This document shows positions 51,401 through 56,615 of a stretch of 64,000 nucleotides of DNA, piece after piece; position 1 is the first letter of the stretch, and each line of letters starts with the position of its first letter. The position numbers and the translations under genes were made by a program. The notes under the pieces are model-generated. The model was not told the DNA's origin, did not search any database, and worked only from the letters and a program-made list of their open reading frames with translations. Origin of the DNA: Phyto melanocephala (taxonomy: Eukaryota > Arthropoda > Insecta > Diptera > Rhinophoridae); assembly GCA_941918925.1 (NCBI GenBank), contig OW799235.1, forward strand, positions 46,193,701-46,257,700, given 5' to 3'.

Positions 51401-51644
51401 ATTAGCACTAAATTTATTCACTTTCTTTAATTAATAAACATTTACAAATTAAATTATTTGAAACTACTTAATTTGTTATAGAAAAATAATTTTTTAAATC
51501 TCTTTTTATTCTAGGGGCAACAAAAACGTTACACTATATTTATCATGGAATATAATACCAAATGCTGGACTTTTACCTACAGTGATGTCATTAGATTCAC
51601 ATCAGTTCAAATTTTCTTCTGAATATGCATCTGCTTTAATATAA
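24260..51644 (+). CDS. Spase22-23: Signal peptidase complex 22/23-kDa subunit (SPCS3), three exons
   Basis: Joining 24,260-24,402, 24,453-24,719 and 51,515-51,644 gives an intact 179-residue frame plus stop. All junctions have GT...AG and phases match (codon split 2+1 at both introns). The product begins MHTVLTRGN, has one N-terminal membrane span at about residues 12-34, and carries the family's DLGFITFDLETNL, FNWNVKQLF, LNQVVLWDKII, MNTKYYFWDDGNGL, an N-V-T glycosylation site and SWNIIPNAGLLP. This accessory subunit of the ER signal peptidase has its domain in the lumen and supports cleavage of signal peptides, with a catalytic subunit encoded elsewhere. Length equals the fly protein as I recall it. 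The frame is undamaged although intron 2 is 26.8 kb of transposons. This is the only confidently functional gene in the window. Confidence 0.97.
24453..24719 (+). CDS. Spase22-23: Spase22-23 exon 2
   Basis: Coding exon 2 (267 bp) carries most of the lumenal domain. The donor is AAG|GTAAAT at 24,720. Confidence 0.95.
25134..25343. mobile_element. Hairpin-forming MITE
   Basis: TAAGCAGTTGTTTCTTGTAT at the left is the exact inverse of the right end, and the arms pair for about 50 bp or more with a short loop. A 14-bp direct repeat TTGTTAATTCTTAG lies just left of the hairpin (about 25,120) and again about 30 bp to its right (about 25,374). No coding content. The transcript of this intron segment would fold into a long stem. 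Confidence 0.75.
25440..25640. repeat. Short degenerate tandem-like repeats
   Basis: The phrase ATGGC(C)TTATCTC(C/A)CA with ATTGAGCAATAA recurs about four times at roughly 45-55 bp spacing. Decayed; origin unknown. Confidence 0.4.
25806..26430 (+). pseudogene. Ty3/gypsy integrase C-terminal fragment
   Basis: The frame 25,812-26,018 has EWSNGQVEHVNQ and WDRSIHSLQWSINSQENSTTGFCP, the end of the integrase catalytic core in gypsy-type elements. After frame changes, residues resembling LAHGPYMITKVLGRD follow at about 26,200-26,250. No LTR or RT accompanies it. Confidence 0.7.
26624..27640 (+). pseudogene. mariner transposase remnant, interrupted by a MITE
   Basis: The N-terminal piece (26,624 on) begins MEIYTQEQRLQIIQYNRQ, like the helix-turn-helix start of mariner transposases. 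The C-terminal piece (27,287-27,610) has FWCGFWSGGIISPYFFRNEAG, VTVNGERYKSM, ATCHTSKATI and LPRSCDLTPLDFFLWGY. The part between is missing, and a 520-bp MITE occupies the junction. Related to the DD41D copy at 31,034-31,750. Confidence 0.75.
26763..27282. mobile_element. TTAA-flanked MITE
   Basis: The ends AGCTGGATTCACCCAT and, inverted, GGTGAATTCACCTCACCCAT match imperfectly, followed by a shared GTTCAGAAC. TTAA lies on both sides (26,759-26,762 and 27,283-27,286), as for piggyBac-mobilised MITEs. A (GA)n run occurs at about 26,832-26,848. Confidence 0.75.
27886..28010 (+). repeat. Helitron-like 5' fragment
   Basis: TATATATAAAAATGAAT followed by GGCTGGACCGATTTC is the recurring leader of Helitron-like repeats in this window (compare 45,522-45,600 and, inverted, 42,220-42,295). 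Truncated on the right by the next repeat. Confidence 0.5.
28154..28772 (+). mobile_element. mariner deletion derivative
   Basis: Terminal repeats GAGGGTGGTTAAATTTTAAG and, inverted, AAGGGTGGTTAAATTTTAAG are flanked by TA at 28,152-28,153 and 28,773-28,774. Inside, a frame near 28,285-28,420 reads VSYKNGRSNQNAF and SSTIGRIV, the N-terminal DNA-binding part of a mariner transposase. The catalytic domain is missing. A run of 12 G lies at 28,627-28,638. Confidence 0.88.
28815..29830 (+). repeat. Tandem array, unit about 270-290 bp, about 3.5 copies
   Basis: Unit landmarks AAGTGGGCGT recur at about 28,825, 29,100, 29,368 and 29,656, each followed by GTACAACTTAG and TTTTGGCGGTTTTATGAGCTT in order. 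The later copies are nearly identical to each other and the first is more diverged. Confidence 0.88.
30422..30740. other. Unrecognised sequence in intron 2
   Basis: No element end, reading frame or RNA gene that I can support. Confidence 0.4.
30928..31850 (-). mobile_element. mariner (DD41D type) with 177-bp inverted ends
   Basis: TA at 30,926-30,927 and 31,851-31,852 flanks a 923-bp element starting AAGGGTGTTTTTTTAAGCCC at both ends. The inverted match runs on for 177 bp (30,928-31,104 against 31,674-31,850), much longer than normal mariner termini and including coding sequence. It lies in the 3' untranslated region of the LOA LINE. Confidence 0.92.
31034..31750 (-). pseudogene. mariner transposase, N-terminus replaced
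   Basis: The open frame of 238 codons has the catalytic landmarks SDEAHFWLNGFVNK, WFQQDGATCHTATATI and WPPRSCALTPLDYFLWGY. The last two aspartates are 41 residues apart, giving the DD41D subgroup. The DNA-binding N-terminal third is missing. Instead the frame starts inside an inverted copy of the element's own 3' end, so its first 26 or so residues are translated from the opposite strand of C-terminal coding sequence. Such a protein would be unlikely to bind the ends. The frame is unusually free of stops for this window, suggesting a recent origin. Confidence 0.9.
31992..32372 (-). pseudogene. LOA LINE C-terminal cysteine motif
   Basis: YCRMCEDEELETVEHIFCHC is the CCHC-like motif found at the end of ORF2 in RNase H-bearing LINEs. 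The frame ends at a stop at 31,992 and is not continuous with RNase H upstream. Confidence 0.8.
32408..32977 (-). pseudogene. LOA LINE RNase H
   Basis: AFQAEILAIYKATDL, VTLYVDSQEALKAL and WVPGHNGIVGNEIADELARVG are the RNase H catalytic blocks. The domain removes template RNA during target-primed synthesis. The frame is open but separated from RT by a shifted stretch at 32,978-33,183. Confidence 0.88.
33184..34885 (-). pseudogene. LOA LINE reverse transcriptase
   Basis: Frame 34,885-34,130 has YKSPGPDGIIPAMLQ, IFIPKAGRPGHWKPKDFRPI and QHAYLKGRS. Frame 34,146-33,184 continues with AAFLDVEGAFNNV, GTPQGGVLSPLLW and the catalytic VAYADDVVML. The thumb follows with PILTYGCTVWWE. The frames overlap by 17 bases at 34,130-34,146, so a single frameshift breaks an otherwise complete RT. 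Confidence 0.92.
34794..35126 (-). pseudogene. LOA LINE endonuclease end and linker
   Basis: This frame follows the EN domain after a frame change. The SDHSRINFEL motif, the last catalytic block of apurinic-like endonucleases, lies across about 35,125-35,155. The linker to RT follows (PKWWTRELGVQR). Confidence 0.75.
35186..36265 (-). pseudogene. LOA LINE ORF1 C-terminus fused to endonuclease
   Basis: The first half reads as ORF1, with SMDRWQLIKGRLID, VCFNGADWSKGVKVV and VVIRYGLGTVRFRFP (a DUF4780-like RNA-binding region). It passes directly, near 35,680, into ELITHLAIFQEDVALIQEPW, the start of the endonuclease, then VYMPYE and LGCDANAHHSQWGSSDINERGE. In normal elements these are two separate reading frames, so a deletion seems to have fused them. 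The fused frame is 359 codons without a stop. Confidence 0.82.
36462..37143 (-). pseudogene. LOA LINE ORF1 N-terminal part
   Basis: Short frames (37,143-36,928 and 36,695-36,462) lie in the position of the ORF1 N-terminus. The second is basic (AKRDPKLFTARERHLVRKHR). Several stops lie between them. ORF1 proteins coat the LINE RNA. Confidence 0.6.
37747..38018 (+). repeat. Candidate solo LTR (copia-like)
   Basis: The segment begins TGTTGAAGC and ends CTTCAAACA, near-inverse ends in the copia style. It contains a hairpin (CTGAGAATATGC ... GCATATTCCCAG at 37,785-37,815) and AATAAA at about 37,917. The flanking bases do not form a clear duplication. Confidence 0.3.
38040..38238 (+). pseudogene. 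Fragment resembling the Transib N-terminal region
   Basis: The frame reads ASWLERTFTIKF, then SSKIGRPRKLFEECCDHAKR and ends ELTK-stop at 38,236-38,238. The order WL...SS-K-GRP-K...EC...R parallels the N-terminal frame of the Transib at 46,671-47,030, so the two are probably related, though diverged. Other transposons share this domain, so the family is tentative. Confidence 0.4.
38240..38765 (-). pseudogene. LOA-type LINE fragment (second family), RT thumb
   Basis: On the minus strand VVRPIFTYGC is followed by LLSKAQRCVSIGMTRATRSTPQ and MAGRSIGLLGNF. The same sequence recurs on the plus strand at 57,630-57,970. A tandem duplication of about 28 bp (TGCTGTGTTTG-TGAGAGGCATTGA type) lies at 38,585-38,640. 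Confidence 0.75.
38770..39785. other. Unrecognised sequence in intron 2
   Basis: The sequence is AT-rich to 39,300, then more balanced (39,300-39,780) with no frame I recognise. Confidence 0.4.
39790..40435 (-). repeat. Helitron-like non-coding repeat with about 140-bp units
   Basis: The left end CCCGGCCCGCTTTGCTGG matches the inverted Helitron 3' end at 41,020-41,045. Three diverged units carrying GTAAGAACC..(A)TTGAGCTTAAAGG and TCGGTCT-GCCGTT recur at about 40,060, 40,200 and 40,340. GGTGCCACGCCCA is a typical phrase of such elements. Confidence 0.5.
41013..42295 (-). mobile_element. Helitron with recognisable ends
   Basis: On the minus strand it starts TCTATATATATTAAACAGG (42,295) and ends ...CAGCTAG (41,013), with A before the start and T after the end, the Helitron rule of insertion between A and T. 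A helicase C-terminal relic lies inside. The 5' part is present twice in tandem (about 41,915-42,106 and 42,107-42,295). Helitrons move by rolling-circle replication. Confidence 0.82.
41155..41690 (-). pseudogene. Helitron helicase C-terminal fragment (PIF1-like)
   Basis: Two frames (41,686-41,288 and 41,337-41,155) have VGSPVILILNLN, LCNGTRLTI, IPFQFKRLQFPLRLAFAITIYKAQ and then QLYVACSRVGTSKNLYVFTP, KTKNIVYP. These are the last motifs of the PIF1-like helicase in Helitron Rep/Hel proteins. The Rep nuclease and most of the helicase are missing. Confidence 0.88.
42595..42725. repeat. Decayed dispersed repeat, third relic copy
   Basis: TTCCAAGGCATATCCATAAGGTACTC followed by CTGCTGACTGTTTTTT resembles 818-870 and 2,435-2,490. 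Its right edge meets the truncated copia LTR. Confidence 0.4.
42729..42797 (-). repeat. Truncated 3' LTR of copia
   Basis: 69 bp match the outer end of the 5' LTR (50,470-50,540) almost exactly. The remainder of the LTR is missing, replaced by older repeat sequence. Confidence 0.85.
42798..42808 (-). promoter_or_regulatory. copia polypurine tract
   Basis: TTGAGGAGGAG on the minus strand directly precedes the LTR start TGTTGAAACAG. Confidence 0.75.
42950..43398 (-). pseudogene. copia RNase H
   Basis: GFVDADWAGNALDRKSYTG lies in one frame and VALSTTEAEYMAAS, NIDNQGAQKLAKNP and KHIDVRFHHIRE in another; the frames overlap at 43,105-43,204, so a frameshift splits the domain. These are the diagnostic motifs of copia RNase H. 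Confidence 0.88.
43361..44432 (-). pseudogene. copia reverse transcriptase
   Basis: Frame 44,432-44,106 has [20 protein letters not shown]. Frame 44,029-43,361 has HQIDISTAYLNSSLQDEIYM, LRLHKAIYGLKQSGKEWY and the catalytic VYVDDLIIG. A shift and stop between 44,106 and 44,029 remove continuity. The catalytic motif is intact. Confidence 0.9.
44657..45177 (-). pseudogene. copia integrase, second half
   Basis: TVPYTPQQNIVAERANRTL carries the catalytic glutamate region, then YTRNRCPTKQL and KPNVQHFKTFGSCA. The first half lies beyond the Transib insertion at 48,157-48,470; the Transib target duplication falls inside this gene. Confidence 0.88.
45183..45220 (+). promoter_or_regulatory. Transib left terminus: heptamer, 22-bp spacer, nonamer-like motif
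   Basis: Heptamer CACAGTG (45,183-45,189), spacer 45,190-45,211, then GCAAAAATC (45,212-45,220), which agrees with the V(D)J nonamer ACAAAAACC at 7 of 9 positions. These would be the transposase binding and cutting signals. Confidence 0.75.
45345..45521 (-). repeat. Helitron-like 3' end fragment
   Basis: On the minus strand it ends GCGCACCGGGTTAAACTAG at 45,345, followed by T. It is truncated where the oppositely oriented copy starts. Confidence 0.5.
45522..46153 (+). repeat. Helitron-like non-coding element with three tandem units
   Basis: It starts TCTATATTATGTATATAAAAATC and GGCTGGACCGATTTCC, holds about three units of roughly 135-147 bp (landmarks ATTAAATACTAAAATT(C)G and TAGTGGGCGTGGC at about 45,800, 45,945 and 46,085), and ends AGCGAAGCACACTGGGTATTAG. 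Nested in the Transib. Confidence 0.7.
46253..46642 (-). pseudogene. Transib transposase C-terminal domain (RAG1-like)
   Basis: The 129-codon frame has TPTVHKILAHGKSLIEN and LPIGKLSEEAKECKNKRIRQ, then LAASSDPLISSRR. The block HK-LAH---II/LIE...G--SE-----NK lines up with the C-terminal catalytic region of RAG1, where the third acidic residue lies in a SEGNESGNK motif. So the catalytic glutamate region is retained. The first two catalytic aspartates would be in the deleted middle. Confidence 0.85.
46671..47225 (-). pseudogene. Transib transposase N-terminal region
   Basis: A start near 47,222 gives SFTNLELLELFTNSDNENAF; after a stop and shift the frame 47,030-46,671 reads NPDWLNGVTTFRN, SKRGRPAKTINECSEYTRKRR, LSEALCLKFVKD and ending VSPNVKVT. 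This precedes the catalytic core in Transib proteins. The frame stops just before the C-terminal piece, with the core missing. Confidence 0.65.
48115..48152 (-). promoter_or_regulatory. Transib right terminus: heptamer, 22-bp spacer, nonamer-like motif
   Basis: Read on the minus strand: CACAGTG (48,152-48,146), spacer 48,145-48,124, GCAAAAATA (48,123-48,115), agreeing with the nonamer at 6 of 9 positions. Spacing is identical to the left end; the spacers match at 9 initial bases and then diverge. Confidence 0.75.
48160..48470 (-). pseudogene. copia integrase, first half
   Basis: KLLKVLHADVCGPFRVKSLGGAIYF holds the first catalytic aspartate region, and KIKILRTDNGAQW the second. A 34-bp tandem duplication (48,235-48,268 and 48,269-48,302) breaks the frame between them, repeating the FVYFIRSKSDVF part. 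Confidence 0.88.
48572..48769. mobile_element. Hairpin MITE in copia
   Basis: TTTGTTACGGATTTTTTTTA at the left is the inverse of the right end, and the arms pair over about 75 bp with few mismatches (AAGCTTCTATGCCAT against ATGGCATAGAAGATTT). No clear target duplication. It interrupts the region between copia protease and integrase. Confidence 0.78.
48883..50069 (-). pseudogene. copia gag and protease
   Basis: Gag frames 50,069-49,824 and 49,808-49,185 have LDDSWSIQMKSVLIHAGFW and LSSLPKEYDNFVVAMETRD. The zinc knuckle is CVLCGVTGHFASKC (about 49,370-49,410), and WYIDSGATSHMCN is the protease active site (about 49,255-49,290). A further frame (49,101-48,883) continues the polyprotein. The first frame change is at about 49,820. 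Confidence 0.9.
50144..50162 (-). promoter_or_regulatory. copia primer binding site
   Basis: On the minus strand GGTTATGGGCCCAG follows the LTR end TTATCA. It matches the internal initiator-tRNA-Met segment used by copia. Confidence 0.8.
50163..50540 (-). repeat. 5' LTR of copia, with a SINE inside
   Basis: The LTR starts TGTTGAAACAG at 50,540 and ends TTTTATTTATCA at 50,163 on the minus strand. Without the SINE and its duplication it is about 185 bp. Confidence 0.82.
50265..50446 (-). mobile_element. tRNA-derived SINE
   Basis: The 182-bp unit is flanked by AACAGAGAGTA on both sides (50,254-50,264 and 50,447-50,457). On the minus strand the head has an A-box-like TGGACTAGTCAGC (about 50,420-50,432) and a B box GGGTTCGATTCCC (50,376-50,388), the internal RNA polymerase III promoter of tRNA genes. 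The 3' part contains AGCTCACTTGGG and ends in CCTAACCTAACC. That tail resembles the 3' end of the LINE at 52,018. Confidence 0.88.
51132..51249. mobile_element. Small inverted-repeat MITE
   Basis: TATGCATCAAAAC...TTAACGAGCTGC at the left pairs with GCAGCTCGTTAGTT...ATGCATA at the right. About 118 bp, near the end of intron 2. Confidence 0.5.
51515..51644 (+). CDS. Spase22-23: Spase22-23 exon 3
   Basis: The last coding exon (130 bp) encodes the end of the lumenal domain from the N-V-T site to the stop TAA at 51,642-51,644. It completes the codon split by intron 2. Confidence 0.95.
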
Positions 51645-51668
51645 ATTTGGATTAAAAAAATGAAGTCA

Positions 51669-51674
51669 ATAAAT
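51669..51674 (+). terminator. Polyadenylation signal of Spase22-23
   Basis: AATAAA lies 25 bases past the stop codon, followed by a T/G-rich stretch (TCTTGTCTTTCG). This gives a very short 3' untranslated region. Confidence 0.6.
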
Positions 51675-52015
51675 CTTGTCTTTCGAAATCGTAAATTTGT
51701 TTATCACTACAATTAAACGTAATTATAAAGGGGATTTCATCTTAAGTGACACAACATTTAAAACCGAAATCATCCGATTGGAATGGTTAGACCTATTGGA
51801 TAGTATCTTAAGACACAGTTTTTAAACAAATCGCCCTAGAACCATCTGGGACAAACCGGTGTTTTTTTCTTATCTATTATTGAAGAAATTTTTTTTCAAA
51901 ATGAGCCTTTTAAAGCTTCATGGTAGCCTAGTAGAATGTGAGTGGGATATTATAACTCAGTCATACGTTTTTAAATTTTTAGCGTATGCTCTATTTTGAA
52001 TTTTTTTCTACTTGT
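51675..52015. other. Spacer after Spase22-23
   Basis: No feature recognised. Confidence 0.4.
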
Positions 52016-52017
52016 GT

Positions 52018-52610
52018 GGGTTAGATTCGGCAGCCGCCCAAAGGCATAGCTCACTTGGGTACTCCGAGGATCCCGTTGTGAAACCGTAGGCACCAACGCC
52101 CGTTCGTCTATGCCCTTTGGCCGTCGTTCCTTAGCCATCCTGTCCTGTTTATAAAAGTGTGGATCTTTCCCAGATCAACTGCGGAAACACAAGTTTTACT
52201 TTTAAGTATTCGCTGACCTAGAATCTTGTGTCTCAGGTCCCCGAATGCAGGACAATTACAGAGAAGATGTTCAGTTGCCTCTTCCTCGTTATCGCAACTT
52301 CTGCAGAAGTCGTTGTAAGGGATGTTCAGCCTTTTCGCATGTGTACTTATAGGCCAGTGTCCAGTAATGACCGCTATAAGGTTCCTAAGGTGGATTCGGG
52401 GCATATTCACCGCATATTGCGTTCTATGCCCATCCATGTCAGGCCAGATCTTTCTGGTTTCCAAGCAAGTCGGTTCTCTCACCCATCTTTCCTTGGCAAA
52501 TAGAATCGATGCGAGATCAACTGCTTACCCTTCGGTAAGGGAATACCCAAAACACAACTGGATTCAACCGAATCAGGTGTGTGTTTCTAGAATCTAAAAA
52601 TAAAACTTGT
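52018..52610 (-). pseudogene. LINE 3' fragment with cysteine motif (RNase H-type LINE)
   Basis: Frame 52,482-52,108 has NLIAVITGHWPISTHAKRLN and FCRSCDNEEEATEHLLCNC, the end of ORF2 in RNase H-bearing LINEs. The 3' untranslated tail at 52,018-52,107 includes AGCTCACTTGGGTACTCCGA and GGGTTAGATTCGGCAG, parallel to the SINE tail at 50,265-50,345. 5'-truncated. Confidence 0.8.
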
Positions 52611-53210
52611 ACGGATAAGCTTAAAAAATAATCTTTCTGACGGTATGTAACATTCTTTAGTAAAATTTCATACCCTCTATACTCTAATACCAACAATATG
52701 TTATGCCATGTTCACACGGAAATATGAATCTCGTGGTTCGCTCTCTGAATCTCGAATGCGAACCCTACCGTTCAGACGATAGTTCTTCTTTCACTTTGAC
52801 TTTTTTATTTTATTTTTTTTTTCAATTATTTAACGCGGCTTTTTCTTTTTTCTGAGGTTTATTGAAATACAGTATTTGATTGAAGTCATTCTTCTACACT
52901 TTAAAATATGTTTCACTATTTCTCTTTTTTCCACTTTAATTTAAATACATATGTTTACACATATATTTTTTATTTCCAACATGATTTTTTTTAATTCTTT
53001 AAACACAATATTTTTTTTAATTCTTTAAACACAATATTTTTTTTGTTTTCCTGTGTTTATGTTTTGTTTTTGCCAGCCAGTACAGATAAATTAGCGATTT
53101 TTTGTTATCAAAATTGGAGATGATAGTAAATTCTTCGAGATTCGCAACAAGATTCAAAATGAACCATGAAGATTCGCTCTCAAAATTTTGTATGGCGAAT
53201 CTTGCAGACA

Positions 53211-54291
53211 AGCTGCCAGATAAAATAGGGGTAAAATCGTCTAATTTGGGGAAAAAAATCGTCAAATGGTTTACGCAAATCGTCTTAAAAACGTCAAAAT
53301 AAAGAAACGTATTTTTCAAAACAAAACATTTTTTATTTAATGCATAATAAAACAAACTTTTTAAATCTAGAGAGACCAGTGGTTTTATTGGACCCTTTTA
53401 AGTTAAGAACATGACAATAAAAATAATACAATTTAGAATTAATTTCGAAAAATAAATATTAATATATATGTATATAAATACAAAAAATAATTAATAATAA
53501 TAATAATAATTTGGCTGCATCTTTTTGGACTATTTGACAAATAATTATAATCATTTCTTGCTAAAGTTTCTACCGATTAAGATAGCTTTAGACAAGCGTA
53601 AGACGAGCACAATGCCAAAATAAACTACATTGTATCGCTTTTTAGCCCATAAACTTATTTCTGGATCTGCAAACCAGTCTTCCTTAATTTTCCTCTTCTT
53701 GTTGGTTTCCTGTGAAAAACCCCATTAAAATTTCATTTTAGCTTCTACAAAGTTTTGATAAAAAATGGTTGAAATTTCTACTTACAGAGGAAGAGCTGCT
53801 ACAATTTTCATCATCTTGATTTTCTATTGAAAATATAATGTTTGATTTTTAAGGATTTTAATTAAAAAGAACTTACTTACTTACTTATTTAGCATATTAA
53901 TTTGTCACTTGTTTTTAAATAAATTTACTTAAAAAATTAAAATTGTTTTAAAGGCGTTTCCAAATTTATATTTGTTCGTCTTGTAGGTATCAGTTGATAA
54001 AATGTGGCATATACTATGTTAAAAATGTAGAAAGTGGAAAAGTTATCCACACAAACACATTAAATAATGATAGAAATTTTCTCTTTCACTCTGTTCTATT
54101 ATTAATAACATAAAAAACCGTTACAAATTATTTTTATTTAGTTTAAGGTTGATATAAAAGTAATGAAAAAAGTTGCAAGCTTGAATTATTGAAAATCGTC
54201 AAAAACATTACATAAATCGTCAAATCGTCAACATGTAATTTTTAGCACCTAAAATCGTCAAAATGACGATAAATCGTCAAATCTGGCAGCT
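53211..54291. mobile_element. Inverted-repeat element, inner, enclosing a candidate gene
   Basis: AGCTGCCAGAT at 53,211-53,221 is exactly inverted at 54,281-54,291. Both ends are followed inward by repeats of the phrase AATCGTC. No transposase is visible; instead it encloses the small spliced-looking frame at 53,551-53,823. Confidence 0.6.
53551..53823 (-). CDS. Candidate small membrane protein, at least two exons
   Basis: On the minus strand an exon at 53,823-53,786 (…DDENCSSSS) is followed by GTAAGT, a 76-bp intron ending TTTTTCACAG, and an exon at 53,709-53,551 of 52 codons plus stop. The last exon is basic (NKKRKIKEDWF), then DPEISLWAKKRYN, then a hydrophobic span YNVVYFGIVLVLRLSKAILI and a short basic tail. 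A further upstream exon is needed for the start codon, which I could not settle; an ATG at 53,895 with a GTAAGT donor has the wrong phase. I do not recognise the protein. It lies inside an inverted-repeat element, so it may be a host gene with repeats on either side or a captured gene fragment. Confidence 0.4.
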
Positions 54292-54547
54292 ATACTTGTA
54301 GATTTAATCAAGATTCGGTCGCGAACCTTGAATGAGAGAGCGAACCTTGAATTTTGCTATCCGTGTGAACATGCTATTAGCTTCAGTAATAAAATCAATT
54401 TTAAAGCAGTTCATCATTATTTTTTTATTTTATCTTAAATTTAATTTTTAATTTTATTATTTGAATTTAACATTTAACTTCCACTTTTGAATTAACTGAT
54501 TTTATGATATGCATGTATTTAGTAACACAACTTTTATACAATTTATA

Positions 54548-55090
54548 GCCTTTTTACACTTACTCACATCTTAGCGGAATGCGTGGAAGATGTTGAAAAT
54601 GAAAAAAACTTGTTTACATTTGCAACATCTTTCATCCTTCATCTTTCATCTGTCATAATATTTATTGTAAATGTTTGCGCAAATAAAAATTTAAAAAATG
54701 AATTTAAAAATTCTGTATTACTTGTATTAATTATTGCCCTTGGAGAGCAATTATTATTACAATATGCAGATTTTGTTAGAGAATGAAGATATTAAGATAT
54801 TTTATTTTATACGACATATTTCAAGTCCACTCGTTGTATGTATTTTTTTTGTTTTTGGCATTTATAATTTTTTTCTAGTGATGCCATGTAAATTTTTGCA
54901 ACAATATTTGTTTTTTCTAGTGAAGACACTAAAATAATCGAAAGATGTTGAGTGGAACAAAATGATTTAGGAACATCTTTAAAAGATGTTGAGATATGTT
55001 GACACACAAACACGTACAATTCATATGGGAAGATGTTAACATCTTGTTGATTTGATGAAAGATGAAAGATGTGAGCAAGTGTAAAAAGGC
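54548..55090. mobile_element. TA-flanked MITE
   Basis: GCCTTTTTACACTTACTCAC at the left is matched inverted at the right (GCCTTTTTACACTTGCTCAC), followed by ATCTT. TA flanks both sides (54,546-54,547 and 55,091-55,092). ATGTTG-AAGATG phrases recur inside. Likely a Tc1/mariner-mobilised MITE. Confidence 0.8.
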
Positions 55091-55460
55091 TATTAACGTT
55101 TTTCAATAAGAGTGATATGATTTCTTAAAAAAAAACACACTTATTGTTAACGAAATTCAAAAGTTTTTTATTTATTGTGAAGTTAGGGTTGCCATATTTG
55201 AAAAGTGAAAAAAAAGTACATTAAGAGGGAAAAAACAGTACTTTTCAAAAAAAAAAAACTACATTTATTTATTTATTTATACCATAACTTTTACTTCAAT
55301 ACATCACATTTTTATTTAAAAAAAGTTAATAAGAAACATAAAAACATGTAAAAACTATGAGAACATAACGGTGACTTAACTTTTAATTCAATACATCACA
55401 TATGTTTTAAAAATAAGTAAAAAATAACATAAAACACATATACAAAACAATGAGAACGTA

Positions 55461-56164
55461 ACAAACAAGTAACAGTGCTATATTCGGCCGTGCCGATTCT
55501 TATATACCCTTCACAACGTGTAGTAAATGCAATAACAATTGTTTGTATCACCATTCATCTCATATAAAAAACGTACATACATGTAAAAAACATACCAAAA
55601 GAAAAAAAATTACAAAAAAAATATATTAAAATAAAAAAAAATTACAAAAAAAAAATTAAAAATAAAATATTAAAAAAAAAAATTTAGAAAATTTTTTAAA
55701 AAAATTAAAAAAAATATAAAAAAAAATAATAAAATACAAATAATATATTTAATAAAATAAAATTTTTTTAGCTCAGCTGGAATTCGATGCCACGTTGACT
55801 TTAACCAGTATGTATGTAGGTTGTTGTTGTAATTGTGAAAAAACGAGGTGGTCGTGGTTTTTTGCTCATATCTCAGAAAGTTATGGGGCGATTGTGCTGA
55901 ATTTCAATAGCGATTCATTCCTGGATATTTCCAAGAGATTGATACCATATACAGATCTGACGAACATATAGTTGCTTCTAAAAGTTGATTTCAACCAACA
56001 CACGGACAGACGGATAGACGGACAGACGGTCAGGGCTTAATCGACTCCTCTATTCATAAGCTTTCAGAAAATATATATGGGGTCGGAAATGAAAATTGTA
56101 GAAATTACAAACGGAATGACAAAGCTATATATACCCTTGTGCACCACAGGTGAAGGGTATAAAA
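55461..56164 (+). repeat. Dispersed non-coding repeat, copy 2 (family B)
   Basis: It begins near the palindrome TATTCGGCCGTGCCGATTCTTA, has TATACCCTTCACAACG, an A-rich middle, and ends CAGGTGAAGGGTATAAAA. This is the most complete copy in the window. Nested in the hAT element. Confidence 0.78.
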
Positions 56165-56615
56165 ATACTGCATTTGTTTCAAAACGCAATACATATATAG
56201 ATCGAGTCGAACTACAAATAGTATCTTAAGTTACTAACGTGGTCAAAAACACAAATTGAACGTCGTTTTTCGATATTAATATTGATATTAGTTTGAATAA
56301 ACGAATTACCAATGCTTTAACATTTTTGACTGTATTTCAGAACTGTGCACTATATTTTCAAACTTAATTTTGAAAATGATCTAATGTATTTCAAAAGTTA
56401 TTAATTAAATTTCAAAAATAGTAAATAGAATTTCGAAATTGGTAATTAAATTTCAGAAACTACGAGTTAAATTTTGAAATTATCTATAATATGTAAATTC
56501 AATTGATTTGTTTCTTCAAATTACAATAATATTCCATTAATACTTTTGGAATACTATTTATAACTTAAAAAATATCAATTTTAATTGACAAATTATCAAT
56601 TTTTAAGTAGACTTA

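Larger units (their letters stand above)
24720..51514 (+). other. Spase22-23: Spase22-23 intron 2, 26.8 kb, transposon-filled
   Basis: The intron runs from GTAAAT at 24,720 to the acceptor TTTTTATTCTAG at 51,503-51,514. It contains elements on both strands listed below. Short unrecognised parts are 24,725-25,120, 30,422-30,740, 38,770-39,780, 40,440-41,010 and 50,545-51,130. Confidence 0.93.
52705..54374. mobile_element. Inverted-repeat element, outer
   Basis: The left end GCCATGTTCACACGGAAAT and inverted right end GCATGTTCACACGGATAG match, followed on both sides by GGTTCGCTCTCT within about 50 bp. No target duplication is certain. A second inverted pair lies inside. Confidence 0.65.

Noticed and set aside
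51541..51650. A separate small gene at exon 3
   Set aside because: It completes the Spase22-23 frame exactly in phase from exon 2, so it is the last exon of that gene.
53885..53895. ATG exon for the candidate small gene
   Set aside because: The donor GTAAGT leaves two bases, but the next exon requires one, so this start cannot be joined in frame.
54583..54786. Hydrophobic 67-codon reading frame
   Set aside because: It lies wholly within a MITE and shows no family motif.
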